From contig JAGAPR010000100.1 in the NCBI GenBank assembly GCA_017623155.1, positions 1 to 64,000 on the forward strand: a stretch of 64,000 nucleotides of DNA, written 5' to 3'. Below are positions 17,101 to 24,129 of this stretch, one piece after another. This DNA is from Prevotella sp. (GTDB taxonomy: Bacteria > Bacteroidota > Bacteroidia > Bacteroidales > Bacteroidaceae). The notes beneath the pieces were generated by a model. It was not told the DNA's origin. It did no database searches and saw nothing but the letters and a program-made list of their open reading frames with translations. The translations under genes and the position numbers were made by a program. Position 1 is the first letter of the stretch; every line of letters begins with the position of its first letter.

Positions 17101-17928
17101 TGTCGCCGTTGCGTTGCCTTTCGCTGTCACGCCCTCGTTGAAGTTGAGGATAATCTTTCCCGTCGGAACGACACCGGCGGCATTGTCGGCCGGCGTGATG
17201 TCCTTGAGGCGGGGCGCCTGTGTGTCCTCCGCGTAGATGTTGACGTACTTCAGGTTATAGTTGCTCGTCTTGGTTGCAGACTGTATCAGCATGCGTATTA
17301 TAAGGCTTTCCTTGTTGTCGGCGTCGAGGTTGTAGTTGGCGTCGACGTATGTGTTCCAGTGTGCCCCCGCAGTGTAGTCGTTGAGGACTTTCCACGTGCT
17401 GCCTCCGTCGGTGGAGTAGACGACACCGAATTTCGTTGACGAGCTGGAACCGTCACCGATGGCAAAATTCAGTTTGATGTTGCTGAGGTCGGTTGTCGGC
17501 ATGGAGACTTCAAAATACTGGTCGTGTTTCGTGCCGTCGGTATAGTCGGCCTTTGCCGTGAACTTGTCGGTGGACGCCGTGTTGAGGCGCAGCAGATAGT
17601 TTGGGGTCGAACCGCTGGAGGTCACCTCCCACCGGCCGTCGCTTGTGTGGACGGTCACCCGACAGTCTTCCGGAACCATTGCACATTCGTTCGGAAGGAA
17701 GTAGGGCTGTTGCTTACTCCAATAAGTGTTGGCGATGCGTGCCCATCCTAATGTGTTCGGGGTGAAGATGATCGCGGTGCCGTCCTTTTCAGAATCGTAG
17801 CCCGTCGTGAATTCCCACTTTGCCACCACGGTTTGAACCGCGGCGGCATCCATTCCACCGAGGAGCAGCATCAGCAGCAGTCCTAAGCGGAATAATGGCT
17901 TCTTGTTTTTTTTGTTGTTCATTGTCAT
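14179..17928 (-). CDS. Secreted GH95 alpha-L-fucosidase/galactosidase
   Basis: About 1249 residues. Order: signal peptide (LFRLGLLLMLLLGG, to about residue 30); a beta-rich domain to about 233; a Big_5-like Ig domain at about 235-338 (LKDITPADNAAGVVPTGK); the GH95 catalytic region from about 352 (LWYHRPAKYWEEALPLGNGRLGAM); and a short tail RLFKLNGQPATESYRGIIVKNGMKY. The catalytic-site segments SNINVEMNYWPAE and FQIDGNFG correspond, as I recall the family, to the Asn pair and the Asp used in water activation. Expected role: removal of alpha-1,2-linked fucose or L-galactose from glycans outside the cell. The frame is open upstream to 18150, but the signal peptide sets the start at 17928 (or 17922). 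Divergent from its probable regulator. The region is clearly GC-richer than the neighbouring arabinose operon. Confidence 0.9.
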   Translation of the reverse strand: MTMNNKKNKKPLFRLGLLLMLLLGGMDAAAVQTVVAKWEFTTGYDSEKDGTAIIFTPNTLGWARIANTYWSKQQPYFLPNECAMVPEDCRVTVHTSDGRWEVTSSGSTPNYLLRLNTASTDKFTAKADYTDGTKHDQYFEVSMPTTDLSNIKLNFAIGDGSSSSTKFGVVYSTDGGSTWKVLNDYTAGAHWNTYVDANYNLDADNKESLIIRMLIQSATKTSNYNLKYVNIYAEDTQAPRLKDITPADNAAGVVPTGKIILNFNEGVTAKGNATATLTNNATGKSQKLSPVVNVNKVTFAFADLDLTTSYTFNLPAGSLADLAGNVYDTPVTTTFTTSDTRPVPPPVLESKNRLWYHRPAKYWEEALPLGNGRLGAMVSGSVAVDTLQLNEDTFWGQSPNRNHNANAKSVLSQVQQYIFNRNYVEAQKLAIPNWMSTTSHGAQYQAAGCVLVSFPGQRYDDEEAGQTDNAIDAQAYVRSLDISNATATTSYIVNGVTYTRTVFTSLEDNVTIMRIEASEPGKLNFNVSYAAPVKTNMEKLDINRINADGMIEASLIPSKAQSENVDNKLNCYTFIKVINDGGTQTNSGTQNIMQSGLVAGNPKAPAIEVKDATSATIVISSATNFVNYNDISADAEAKALAYMNGYLAKNKDYETTLNGHVTKYKEQFDRVSIDLGTNDEQEKKDTETRIKEFKTTVADPGLVANYFQFGRYLLISSSQPGTQPANLQGIWNPNARQYPAWDSKYTSNINVEMNYWPAEVANLSECHDPFIQMVKDVSVTGADAAKEMYGARGWVLHHNTDIWRTTGAVDNGPVGVWPTCNAWFCSHLWEKYLFSGDKTYLAEIYPVMKGCAQFFQDFLVKDPNTGYMVVCPSNSPENHPGLYSYNKDDGSKVNVAMFGGVAMDNQMVYDVLKNTAEAARELGVDEDFATQLDELKAKLTPYKIGKYGQIQEWQEDWDRENTSHRHLSHLWGAYPGNQVSPYVNPTVYQGVHKSLVGRGDAARGWSMGWKVCQWARMLDGDHALTIIKNQLRLMDPNATMNDADGGTYANMFDAHAPFQIDGNFGCCAGVAEMLLQSHAGFVHLLPALPSSWKNGEVCGLRSRGGFVVTELKWKDGNVESVKIKSTIGGNLRLRSHTQLKMADGTPLATASGDNTNALTQPYVMPDPIVADKSKIPSTTLPTSYLYDIPTTAGQEIELINTSGIDGIVNTNAASPSSNDNNRLFKLNGQPATESYRGIIVKNGMKYNNR

Positions 17929-18007
17929 AGGTTTTATTAATATAGATAGAATTTCGTTTTCAAGAACCTTTCCACGTTGTCGTGCATACTGCTCACGCCT
18001 TTGCCGT

Positions 18008-18040
18008 GCGGTTTCGGTCGGGTTTCGGTCGGGTTTCGGC
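18008..18040. repeat. Three 11-bp direct repeats in the GH95 leader
   Basis: Three head-to-tail units of the CGGGTTTCGGT type at 18008-18018, 18019-18029 and 18030-18040, differing at one or two positions. They lie between the -7 box at 18094-18101 and the GH95 start, so in the 5' leader. One unit equals about one helical turn. Confidence 0.75.
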
Positions 18041-18093
18041 CGCGGCCGGACCGGCTTGTCGGGAGGCCGTTCCGCGGTAGGCGCTATTGTCCG

Positions 18094-18101
18094 CAAAGAT
18101 A
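18094..18101 (-). promoter_or_regulatory. -7 box of the GH95 gene
   Basis: CAAAGATA on plus reads TATCTTTG on minus. The leader to the start codon would be about 160 bases, long for this window, and includes the 11-bp repeats. Confidence 0.6.
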
Positions 18102-18208
18102 GCGGCAGTGCATATAAAGTATGTGGAAAAAGCGCCCATTCATGATGCAAAAAGGGCTCATCGGGCGTTTTTTACACGTTTTTCGGACGCTACGGCCGTC
18201 TTTTTCCG

Positions 18209-18216
18209 TATATTTG
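18209..18216 (+). promoter_or_regulatory. -7 box of the propeller/AraC regulator gene
   Basis: TATATTTG, a full TAnnTTTG match 54 bases before the start codon. With the minus box at 18094-18101 it makes a divergent control region of roughly 110 bases. Confidence 0.65.
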
Positions 18217-18270
18217 CAAAAGTTTATATTCTTTCGAACGGTCTGTGACCGGACGACAAACTGCTGACCG

Positions 18271-20595
18271 ATGAGACATTTCTTTATATTAATAATGTTC
18301 TGTCTGAACATGATATGCGCCCATTCGCAGCGCGCAACCACCTACGACATCCATTCCGGGCTGCCCCATTGGGTCGTCTCCGGCATCGTTCAAGATCGTC
18401 ATGGCTTCATCTGGGTGTCCACGTGGAACGGTCTCTGCCGGTATGACGGTTATGAGTTCCGGCAGATAAAGGCTCGGCCGGGTGACGGAACCCATATCAG
18501 TTCGGAGGTCATAAGACGGATGGAACTTGACGGCCGGGGCAACATTGTCTGCCGGACAACCGGCGGCTCTTTCATGTTTGACACACGGGAATACCGTCTG
18601 TATGACGTTGCCAGGCATGTCCCGCCATCCATCGACAGTCAGGAAGGATTGCAGTTTACCGACAGCGAGGGGAACCGATGGCTGATAGAACGCTACGGCA
18701 TGACCAAAACCGTCAGCGAACGTTGTCCGGCATCGCTCGTCTCAGGCACGGAAAACGTTCAGGCTAAGGCTTTCATGAGAGACAACCGTCAGCGATGGTG
18801 GCTCGCCACTAAGGAAGACGAGACGGTTCGCATATATGACAGAAGCAACAGACTCATCGGATATGTCGGCGGCGACGGGCATATCCATAAGGAGAAGACC
18901 CGCTTCGGATATAGAGCATACTGTCTCATGCAGACGCGCGGCGGCGATGTTTGGGTGGGATGCAAGCCCGGGGCTCTGTTGAGGCTGCGTCCAGTGTCGG
19001 ACAATGAGTTTGAGGTCAAGCGGATCAATAGCCGGCTGTGTGACGTCATCTATCATATCGTGGAAGACCGTGACGGTCGTTTGTGGTTAGCTTCGTTCGG
19101 CGGAGGCATCCAGTGTGTGCCCGAACCGTCGTCAGCCAATCCCAAACCGGTCGGTTTCAGTGGTGGCGGGGAAAATATTGCGCATGACAAGGTGAGGCGT
19201 CTGCTTGTCACTTTGGGCGGAAATCTTGTCTGTGCGACGACAAACGGACTCGTCGTGGGTCGGATAGACAGGCAGAATATCGGTAAAACCACGTTCCGGC
19301 GGCTTACGCGCGACGGCGAAAGGGAAGAGAGTCTGTGCAACAATGCCGTCATGGATGTCGTGCAAGACGGTAAAGGCCGTATATTCATAGCAACAGAAAA
19401 TCACGGCATCGACATGATAGACGAGGCGGCACTGATGACACAGGAGCCGTCGTTCACCAATTTCAACAGTGCGAACTCCTCGCTTACCTCAGACGCCTGT
19501 TTAGCAATGACAGTGAAAGACAGCAGCCGGATATTTGTTGTATGTGCCGACCGAGTGATGGAGTTTGAGCCGGACAGCGACCATACGGTCACCTACGCGC
19601 GCAGCTTTTGGAACGACAGGTGTCATTTCTCGGAGGAGCGTCCGCTCTGTCTCTACGACGGCTCGTGGATATTCGGACTGGAACAGGGTGCCTATGTGGC
19701 CACGTGCCGCAGCATGGAGGCGCGGAATGTCACGCCGCCGTTACGTCTTACCTGTCTTTCAGTCAATGGAAAGCTGCCCGACCTCGGTGTGTGTGCCCGT
19801 GACACAATAGTCATAGACACCGACGAACGTAACTTCTCCCTGTCATTTGCCGCACTGTGCTACAACGACAATTCGGAAATCTGCTACCGCAGCCGTATCG
19901 GAGATGTGACATGGAGCGTGGCTGACAAGCAGCGCACACTCACGTTCTACGACATGCAGCCTGGCGAATACGTGTTGGAGATACAGTCGACCGATCGCTA
20001 CGGCCGTTGGACGGACAACAACATTAAGGTCGTAATCGTCGTGAAATACCATTGGTATGAGACACTTTGGGCCCGGATCACGCTTTGGTTGTTCATCGCT
20101 GGCGTTATCGCGGCTGTCATATATACCATGTTCTATATACGCACGTTGAGCAGACAGCGTCGTGAACTGCTCGACAAATATATGTCATTGCTTGACAGCG
20201 GCAAGACGGAAGAAACCGTACCGGACGAGCAGCGCATGGACAGTCTGCCCGGAAATCTGTCGGAAAGCGATCGGAAATTCCTGCAACGTGTCGAAGCATA
20301 CATAGAGGAGAACATCGGAAACAGTGAGGCCAACATCGATGACATGGCTGCTTTTGCGGCTTCGAGCCGCAGCACTCTCAACCGCAAACTGCGTTCGCTC
20401 GTTGGCATTACGGCCGCCCAGTTGCTCATCGATGCCCGCATGAGACAGGCTGCCCGTATGCTCAGCCGTCCGGCGGATGGCGTAAGGCCGAACATATCGG
20501 ACATTGCCTATAAGTGCGGATATGCCGACACGAGATATTTCTCACGTTGTTTCAAAAAGAAGTATGGCGTGGCACCATCCGAATATTCATGCTGA
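18271..20595 (+). CDS. Membrane-bound regulator: propeller, Y_Y_Y, AraC domain
   Basis: 774 residues. Signal peptide at about 1-20; a periplasmic two-component-regulator propeller from about 21 with repeats such as GIVQDRHGFIWVSTWNGLCRYDGYEF and HIVEDRDGRLWLASFGGGI; a Y_Y_Y-like domain to about 592; one membrane helix near 600-622 (ITLWLFIAGVIAAVIYTMF); and a cytosolic AraC-type double helix-turn-helix at about 663-774 (NISDIAYKCGYADTRYFSRCFKKKYG). Unlike hybrid two-component systems there is no histidine kinase and no receiver: only about 40 residues separate the helix from the DNA-binding part. It presumably senses a sugar outside and controls the divergent GH95 gene. Confidence 0.88.
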   Translation: MRHFFILIMFCLNMICAHSQRATTYDIHSGLPHWVVSGIVQDRHGFIWVSTWNGLCRYDGYEFRQIKARPGDGTHISSEVIRRMELDGRGNIVCRTTGGSFMFDTREYRLYDVARHVPPSIDSQEGLQFTDSEGNRWLIERYGMTKTVSERCPASLVSGTENVQAKAFMRDNRQRWWLATKEDETVRIYDRSNRLIGYVGGDGHIHKEKTRFGYRAYCLMQTRGGDVWVGCKPGALLRLRPVSDNEFEVKRINSRLCDVIYHIVEDRDGRLWLASFGGGIQCVPEPSSANPKPVGFSGGGENIAHDKVRRLLVTLGGNLVCATTNGLVVGRIDRQNIGKTTFRRLTRDGEREESLCNNAVMDVVQDGKGRIFIATENHGIDMIDEAALMTQEPSFTNFNSANSSLTSDACLAMTVKDSSRIFVVCADRVMEFEPDSDHTVTYARSFWNDRCHFSEERPLCLYDGSWIFGLEQGAYVATCRSMEARNVTPPLRLTCLSVNGKLPDLGVCARDTIVIDTDERNFSLSFAALCYNDNSEICYRSRIGDVTWSVADKQRTLTFYDMQPGEYVLEIQSTDRYGRWTDNNIKVVIVVKYHWYETLWARITLWLFIAGVIAAVIYTMFYIRTLSRQRRELLDKYMSLLDSGKTEETVPDEQRMDSLPGNLSESDRKFLQRVEAYIEENIGNSEANIDDMAAFAASSRSTLNRKLRSLVGITAAQLLIDARMRQAARMLSRPADGVRPNISDIAYKCGYADTRYFSRCFKKKYGVAPSEYSC

Positions 20596-20801
20596 TGTGT
20601 CTCTAAGTGATGAGAGCGTTTCAGTATGCGATGTGGAAACGCTTCATGGGCAATATTGCTATTGCATATTTATACACTTGTAGTGAATATTTATGCAAAA
20701 TACTAATGCTTTTTATCTGATTTTCCTTTGATTTTTGATATGTTTTTAATTGCCAAAAAGCAAAATACAGGCTTTGCGGCAATGAAATATTCATTATCTC
20801 A

Positions 20802-20889
20802 CAGTTAATATTTAGTTGTGTCGCAGTTAATATTTAGTTGCGTTGCAGTTAATATTTAATTGTGTTGCAGTTAATATCTCATTATCTGA
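20802..20889. repeat. 22-bp tandem repeat, four units
   Basis: CAGTTAATATTTAGTTGTGT-like units start at 20802, 20824, 20846 and 20868, an exact period of 22. The first three differ at a few bases; the fourth drifts to CAGTTAATATCTCATTATCT. Before them, TCATTATCTCA at 20791 resembles the end of the fourth unit. The period is two helical turns. Confidence 0.85.
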
Positions 20890-20960
20890 TAATTAATGAT
20901 TAATTGATGCGCGATTGATATTCGGTTGTCAGGCAAAACACGATGTGTGTAAACGCGACA

Positions 20961-20990
20961 AGGCTCCCGACATTGCATTGTCGGGAGCCT
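20961..20990. terminator. GC-rich hairpin, terminator-like
   Basis: AGGCTCCCGACA (20961-20972) pairs perfectly with TGTCGGGAGCCT (20979-20990) around a 6-base loop. There is no U-tract on either side, so it may be a structural element or a weak terminator after the regulator gene. Confidence 0.5.
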
Positions 20991-21218
20991 CGCGAAAGCC
21001 TGTAATAAGCCCATCCGGCCTCTCCAAAGGGAAGGTGAAGTGCATATATTATGTGCGCGTCGTCATCGTCGGCGACACTTTACTGTCTGCGTATCAAAAA
21101 TTCTGGTTTGTGTTTTTGCATAAATATGCAAAAACGCATGTGCTGTGGTGATGATAAAACTGTTTGTTTTGTGATGATTATTCATGATTGTTGTGTTTTG
21201 ATTATTAAGATTCGTATG

Positions 21219-21249
21219 CAAATATACAAAATATTGAAGCGAAAAGCAA
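21219..21249 (-). promoter_or_regulatory. Leftward promoter with no gene behind it
   Basis: On the minus strand TTG (21249-21247) and TATATTTG (21226-21219) are 20 bases apart, a good Bacteroidetes promoter. Reading left it enters the gene-less interval, with the hairpin at 20961-20990 about 220 bases on. Confidence 0.45.
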
Positions 21250-21310
21250 GAGATTTTAAAGGTAAAAAGGTTGTTATTCTGATATTTGGAGTGGATATAT
21301 ATGTCTGTCA

Positions 21311-21349
21311 GCGTGTAGGGATGCACACGGCTCGTGCGTCCCTACACGC
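21311..21349. repeat. REP-like hairpin
   Basis: GCGTGTAGGGATGCAC (21311-21326) pairs with GTGCGTCCCTACACGC (21334-21349) with one mismatch and a 7-base loop. The GTAGGGATGCAC...GTGCGTCCCTAC form resembles extragenic palindromes seen in many bacterial genomes. A single copy is present in this window. Confidence 0.65.
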
Positions 21350-21552
21350 AGTGAGAAAATGTTTCTACGGCAAAGACAAAACATCCCCGCAAGCAACAAG
21401 AATTCACCGTCGGCACTGTTTGTCAGGTTATCACTCTGAATAAATGTATGAGTAATTAGTTTTACCGAACAGCAATATTTTTTATAGACTATATTTTATC
21501 GAGCTTTGGCAGGTTTATGATTTTATGATCCTGCAAATTCGGATGAACGGCG

Positions 21553-21996
21553 TTATTTATTTACCGGTATTTTATCAATTCTTTTTTGATGTCTTCCGCC
21601 TTCAAAGGTTGTTTTGAAAAACTCGTCCATAATCTTTTCTGCGGTCTTGTTGTCGATAAATCTGCCCGGCATGACAAGCACGTTGGCATCGTTGTGCTGG
21701 CGTATGAGGTGTGCAATCTCAGGAATCCACGCCAAACCGGCGCGCACGCCTTGGTGTTTGTTTAGAGTCATGCTTATACCCTCACCGCTTCCGCATATTC
21801 CTATGCCGGGGTATACCTCGCCACTTTCAATACCTTCGGCAAGTGCGTGACCGAAATCGGGGTAATCGCAACTCATATCGCTGTACGTGCCGTAGTCTTT
21901 ATACTCGTATCCATGGTCCTCAAGATACTGTATGACGAACTTCTTTAATGCAAAACCTGCGTGGTCGCAGGCGATACCGATTGTTTTTATTTCCAT
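21553..21996 (-). CDS. rpiB: Ribose-5-phosphate isomerase B
   Basis: 147 residues, normal for RpiB/LacAB. IGIACDHAGFALKKFV carries the Asp-His substrate-binding pair, GICGSGEGISMTLNKHQGVRAGLAW has the catalytic Cys and anion loop, and HNDANVLVMPGRF follows. It interconverts ribose and ribulose 5-phosphate in the pentose phosphate pathway. It is the last gene of the arabinose operon, 62 bases after transketolase with a hairpin between. Confidence 0.96.
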   Translation of the reverse strand: MEIKTIGIACDHAGFALKKFVIQYLEDHGYEYKDYGTYSDMSCDYPDFGHALAEGIESGEVYPGIGICGSGEGISMTLNKHQGVRAGLAWIPEIAHLIRQHNDANVLVMPGRFIDNKTAEKIMDEFFKTTFEGGRHQKRIDKIPVNK

Positions 21997-22020
21997 ATCT
22001 TTTGATTTAAGTTTGATAAA

Positions 22021-22051
22021 ATGTCATGAACGCACAAGGCGTTCATGACAT
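22021..22051. terminator. Hairpin between transketolase and rpiB
   Basis: A perfect 13-bp stem, ATGTCATGAACGC (22021-22033) with GCGTTCATGACAT (22039-22051), loop of five. Read leftward it is followed by TTTTATC, a weak U-tract. It begins 8 bases after the transketolase stop, so it may partly terminate transcription or protect the upstream mRNA. Confidence 0.65.
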
Positions 22052-22058
22052 GATTGTG

Positions 22059-24074
22059 TTATGCGAGCATTTCTTTAACTTGCTTGTAGACATTCTCTCC
22101 GGTATATCCCAATTTCTCATCGAGAACTTTATAGGGAGCCGAGAAGCCGAAACTCTGCATGCCGAACACACGGCCGTTTGCGCCTACAAGGCCTTCGAGA
22201 GTGACGGGAAGACCGGCTGTCATGCCGAAAATCTTGCTGCCTGCCGGGAGAATACTTTCCTGATATTCTTTGCTTTGGTTGCGGAACAGACCCTCGGAAG
22301 GTACGCTTACAATGCGAATTTTTATGCCGTCTTTGCGTAAAAGCTCGGCACCGGCAACGAGTGTAGATACTTCCGAACCACTGGCAAGCAGGATAACATC
22401 GAAGTCTTCATCGGAGCCGGCAACGACATAAGCACCCTTACGAGCCTGTTCATAGTCTGTTCCGGCCGGAAGCTTGGTTATGTTTTGGCGAGAGAATATG
22501 AGTGCCGTAGGTGTTTCCATGTTCTCCATGGCCATTGCCCAGCATACGGTAGTTTCGTCGGCATCGGCCGGACGGAACACACGAACGCTGTCTTTGCCGT
22601 GATGATTTTTCAATTTTTCCATCAATCTGATTTGTGCTTCCTGCTCAACAGGCTCATGAGTAGGTCCGTCTTCGCCAACGCGGAAAGCATCGTGTGTCCA
22701 TATAAACTTGATTGGAACTTCCATAAGAGCTGCCATTCGCACGGCCGGTTTCATGTAATCTGAGAATACGAAGAATGTGCCGCATGCAGGAATTACTCCA
22801 CCGTGGAGATACATTCCGATGCACATGCAAGCCATTGTAAGTTCACTGACTCCGGCTTGGAAGAATGCTCCGTTAAAGTTGTCGGCCTGTAAAGAAGTGG
22901 TTTTCTTCAAGAAACCGTCTGTCTTGTCGGAGTTGGACAAATCGGCTGATGCGCAAATCATGTTGGGAACCTGCTCGGCAAGTACGCCGAGACAAGCGGC
23001 GCTGGCTGCGCGCGTGGCAGAATTTTCCTTTTGTATGAGTGCACTCCAATCCACTTTCGGTGCGTTTCCGCTGAACCACTCTTTCATAAGGGCTGCTTTC
23101 TCCGGATTGTTTTTTGCCCATTCTGCCTCTGCGGCATGGCGTTCTGCAACAAGCTTCTTTAATTCTTCTTTGCGATCGGCATATAACTTCTCTACTTCGG
23201 GGAATATGACAAATGGGTTTGTCGGGTCTCCGCCAAGATTGTTTATTGTGTTCACGTATGCGTCTCCGCCGAGGGGAGCACCGTGTGTGCCGATGTTATG
23301 CTCGAAACTTGAACCGTCTGCTTTCAGCGCTCCTTTTCCCATGATTGTCTTTCCGATAATCAGTGTGGGGCGTTTTTCTTCCTTTTGCGCGGCTTTGAGG
23401 GCTTTGCGGATTTCATCGGGATCGTTTCCGTTGATGTTGATAACATTCCATCCCCATGCTTTATACTTGGCTTCGGTATCTTCCTGCATCACGACATTAC
23501 ATTCGGTTGACAGCTGAATGTCGTTGCTGTCATAGAACATAATGAGATTGTTGAGACCGAGAATGCCGGCAATGCGGCCTGTACCCTGTGATATCTCTTC
23601 CTCTATGCCACCATCGGAGATATAGGCATAAATCTTATGATTGATAACTTCGCTACCCAAACGGGCTTCGAGGAATTTCTCGGCAACAGCAGCACCGGCT
23701 CCGAATGTGTGTCCCTGTCCGAGCGGTCCGCTGGTGTTCTCTATGCCGCGATTGATGTCACGCTCGGGATGTCCGGGGGTAGGAGAGCCCCATTGGCGGA
23801 ATTCTTTAAGCTCATCAAGCGTGAATTTGCCTTGCAGGGCAAGTGCAGAATAAAGCATGGGCGACATGTGACCCGGGTCAAGGAAGAAACGGTCGCGTCC
23901 TTCCCATGACGGATTTTCGGGATCATATACTAAAAACTCAGAGAAGAGAACGTTGATAAAATCTGCTCCTCCCATGGCTCCACCGGGATGTCCCGACTTA
24001 GCTTTCTCAACCATTGAAGCGGCAAGTATGCGGATATTGTCCGCAGCTTTGTTCATAATACTTTTATCTGCCAT
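22059..24074 (-). CDS. tkt: Transketolase
   Basis: 671 residues, full length for transketolase. Thiamine-diphosphate domain: KSGHPGGAMGGADF at the N-terminus, GPLGQGHTFGAGAAVAEKF and ISDGGIEEEISQGTGRIAGILGLNNLIMFYDSNDIQLS. The pyrimidine-binding domain has the catalytic Glu and THDAFRVGEDGPTHEPVEQ; a normal C-terminal domain follows. It moves two-carbon units between sugar phosphates and so takes in the xylulose 5-phosphate made from arabinose. It is downstream of GH51 in the operon with 55 bases between. Confidence 0.97.
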   Translation of the reverse strand: MADKSIMNKAADNIRILAASMVEKAKSGHPGGAMGGADFINVLFSEFLVYDPENPSWEGRDRFFLDPGHMSPMLYSALALQGKFTLDELKEFRQWGSPTPGHPERDINRGIENTSGPLGQGHTFGAGAAVAEKFLEARLGSEVINHKIYAYISDGGIEEEISQGTGRIAGILGLNNLIMFYDSNDIQLSTECNVVMQEDTEAKYKAWGWNVININGNDPDEIRKALKAAQKEEKRPTLIIGKTIMGKGALKADGSSFEHNIGTHGAPLGGDAYVNTINNLGGDPTNPFVIFPEVEKLYADRKEELKKLVAERHAAEAEWAKNNPEKAALMKEWFSGNAPKVDWSALIQKENSATRAASAACLGVLAEQVPNMICASADLSNSDKTDGFLKKTTSLQADNFNGAFFQAGVSELTMACMCIGMYLHGGVIPACGTFFVFSDYMKPAVRMAALMEVPIKFIWTHDAFRVGEDGPTHEPVEQEAQIRLMEKLKNHHGKDSVRVFRPADADETTVCWAMAMENMETPTALIFSRQNITKLPAGTDYEQARKGAYVVAGSDEDFDVILLASGSEVSTLVAGAELLRKDGIKIRIVSVPSEGLFRNQSKEYQESILPAGSKIFGMTAGLPVTLEGLVGANGRVFGMQSFGFSAPYKVLDEKLGYTGENVYKQVKEMLA

Positions 24075-24129
24075 ATTTTTTTGTATTAAATTGTTTATAA
24101 ATAATATTTATTCGCTTGTATGAAAGAAT

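Larger units (their letters stand above)
20596..21552. other. 957-bp gene-less interval with repeats
   Basis: Between the regulator stop and rpiB no believable coding frame is seen; the longer frames are low-complexity and lack family signs. Contents: a hairpin AGCGTTTC/GAAACGCT (20615-20622 with 20636-20643), a 22-bp tandem repeat (20802-20889), a GC-rich hairpin (20961-20990), a TTTTGCATAAATATGCAAAA palindrome near 21115, a promoter pointing left (21219-21249) and a REP-like hairpin (21311-21349). Confidence 0.7.

Noticed and set aside
20802..20889. A CRISPR array
   Set aside because: The four units abut with no unique spacers, and no cas gene is in the window.
21063..21326. An 87-codon minus-strand frame in the gene-less interval
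   Set aside because: Composition is that of translated AT-rich repeat DNA (Asn, Thr, Ile, Tyr runs), it overlaps the REP-like hairpin and the orphan promoter, and shows no family feature.
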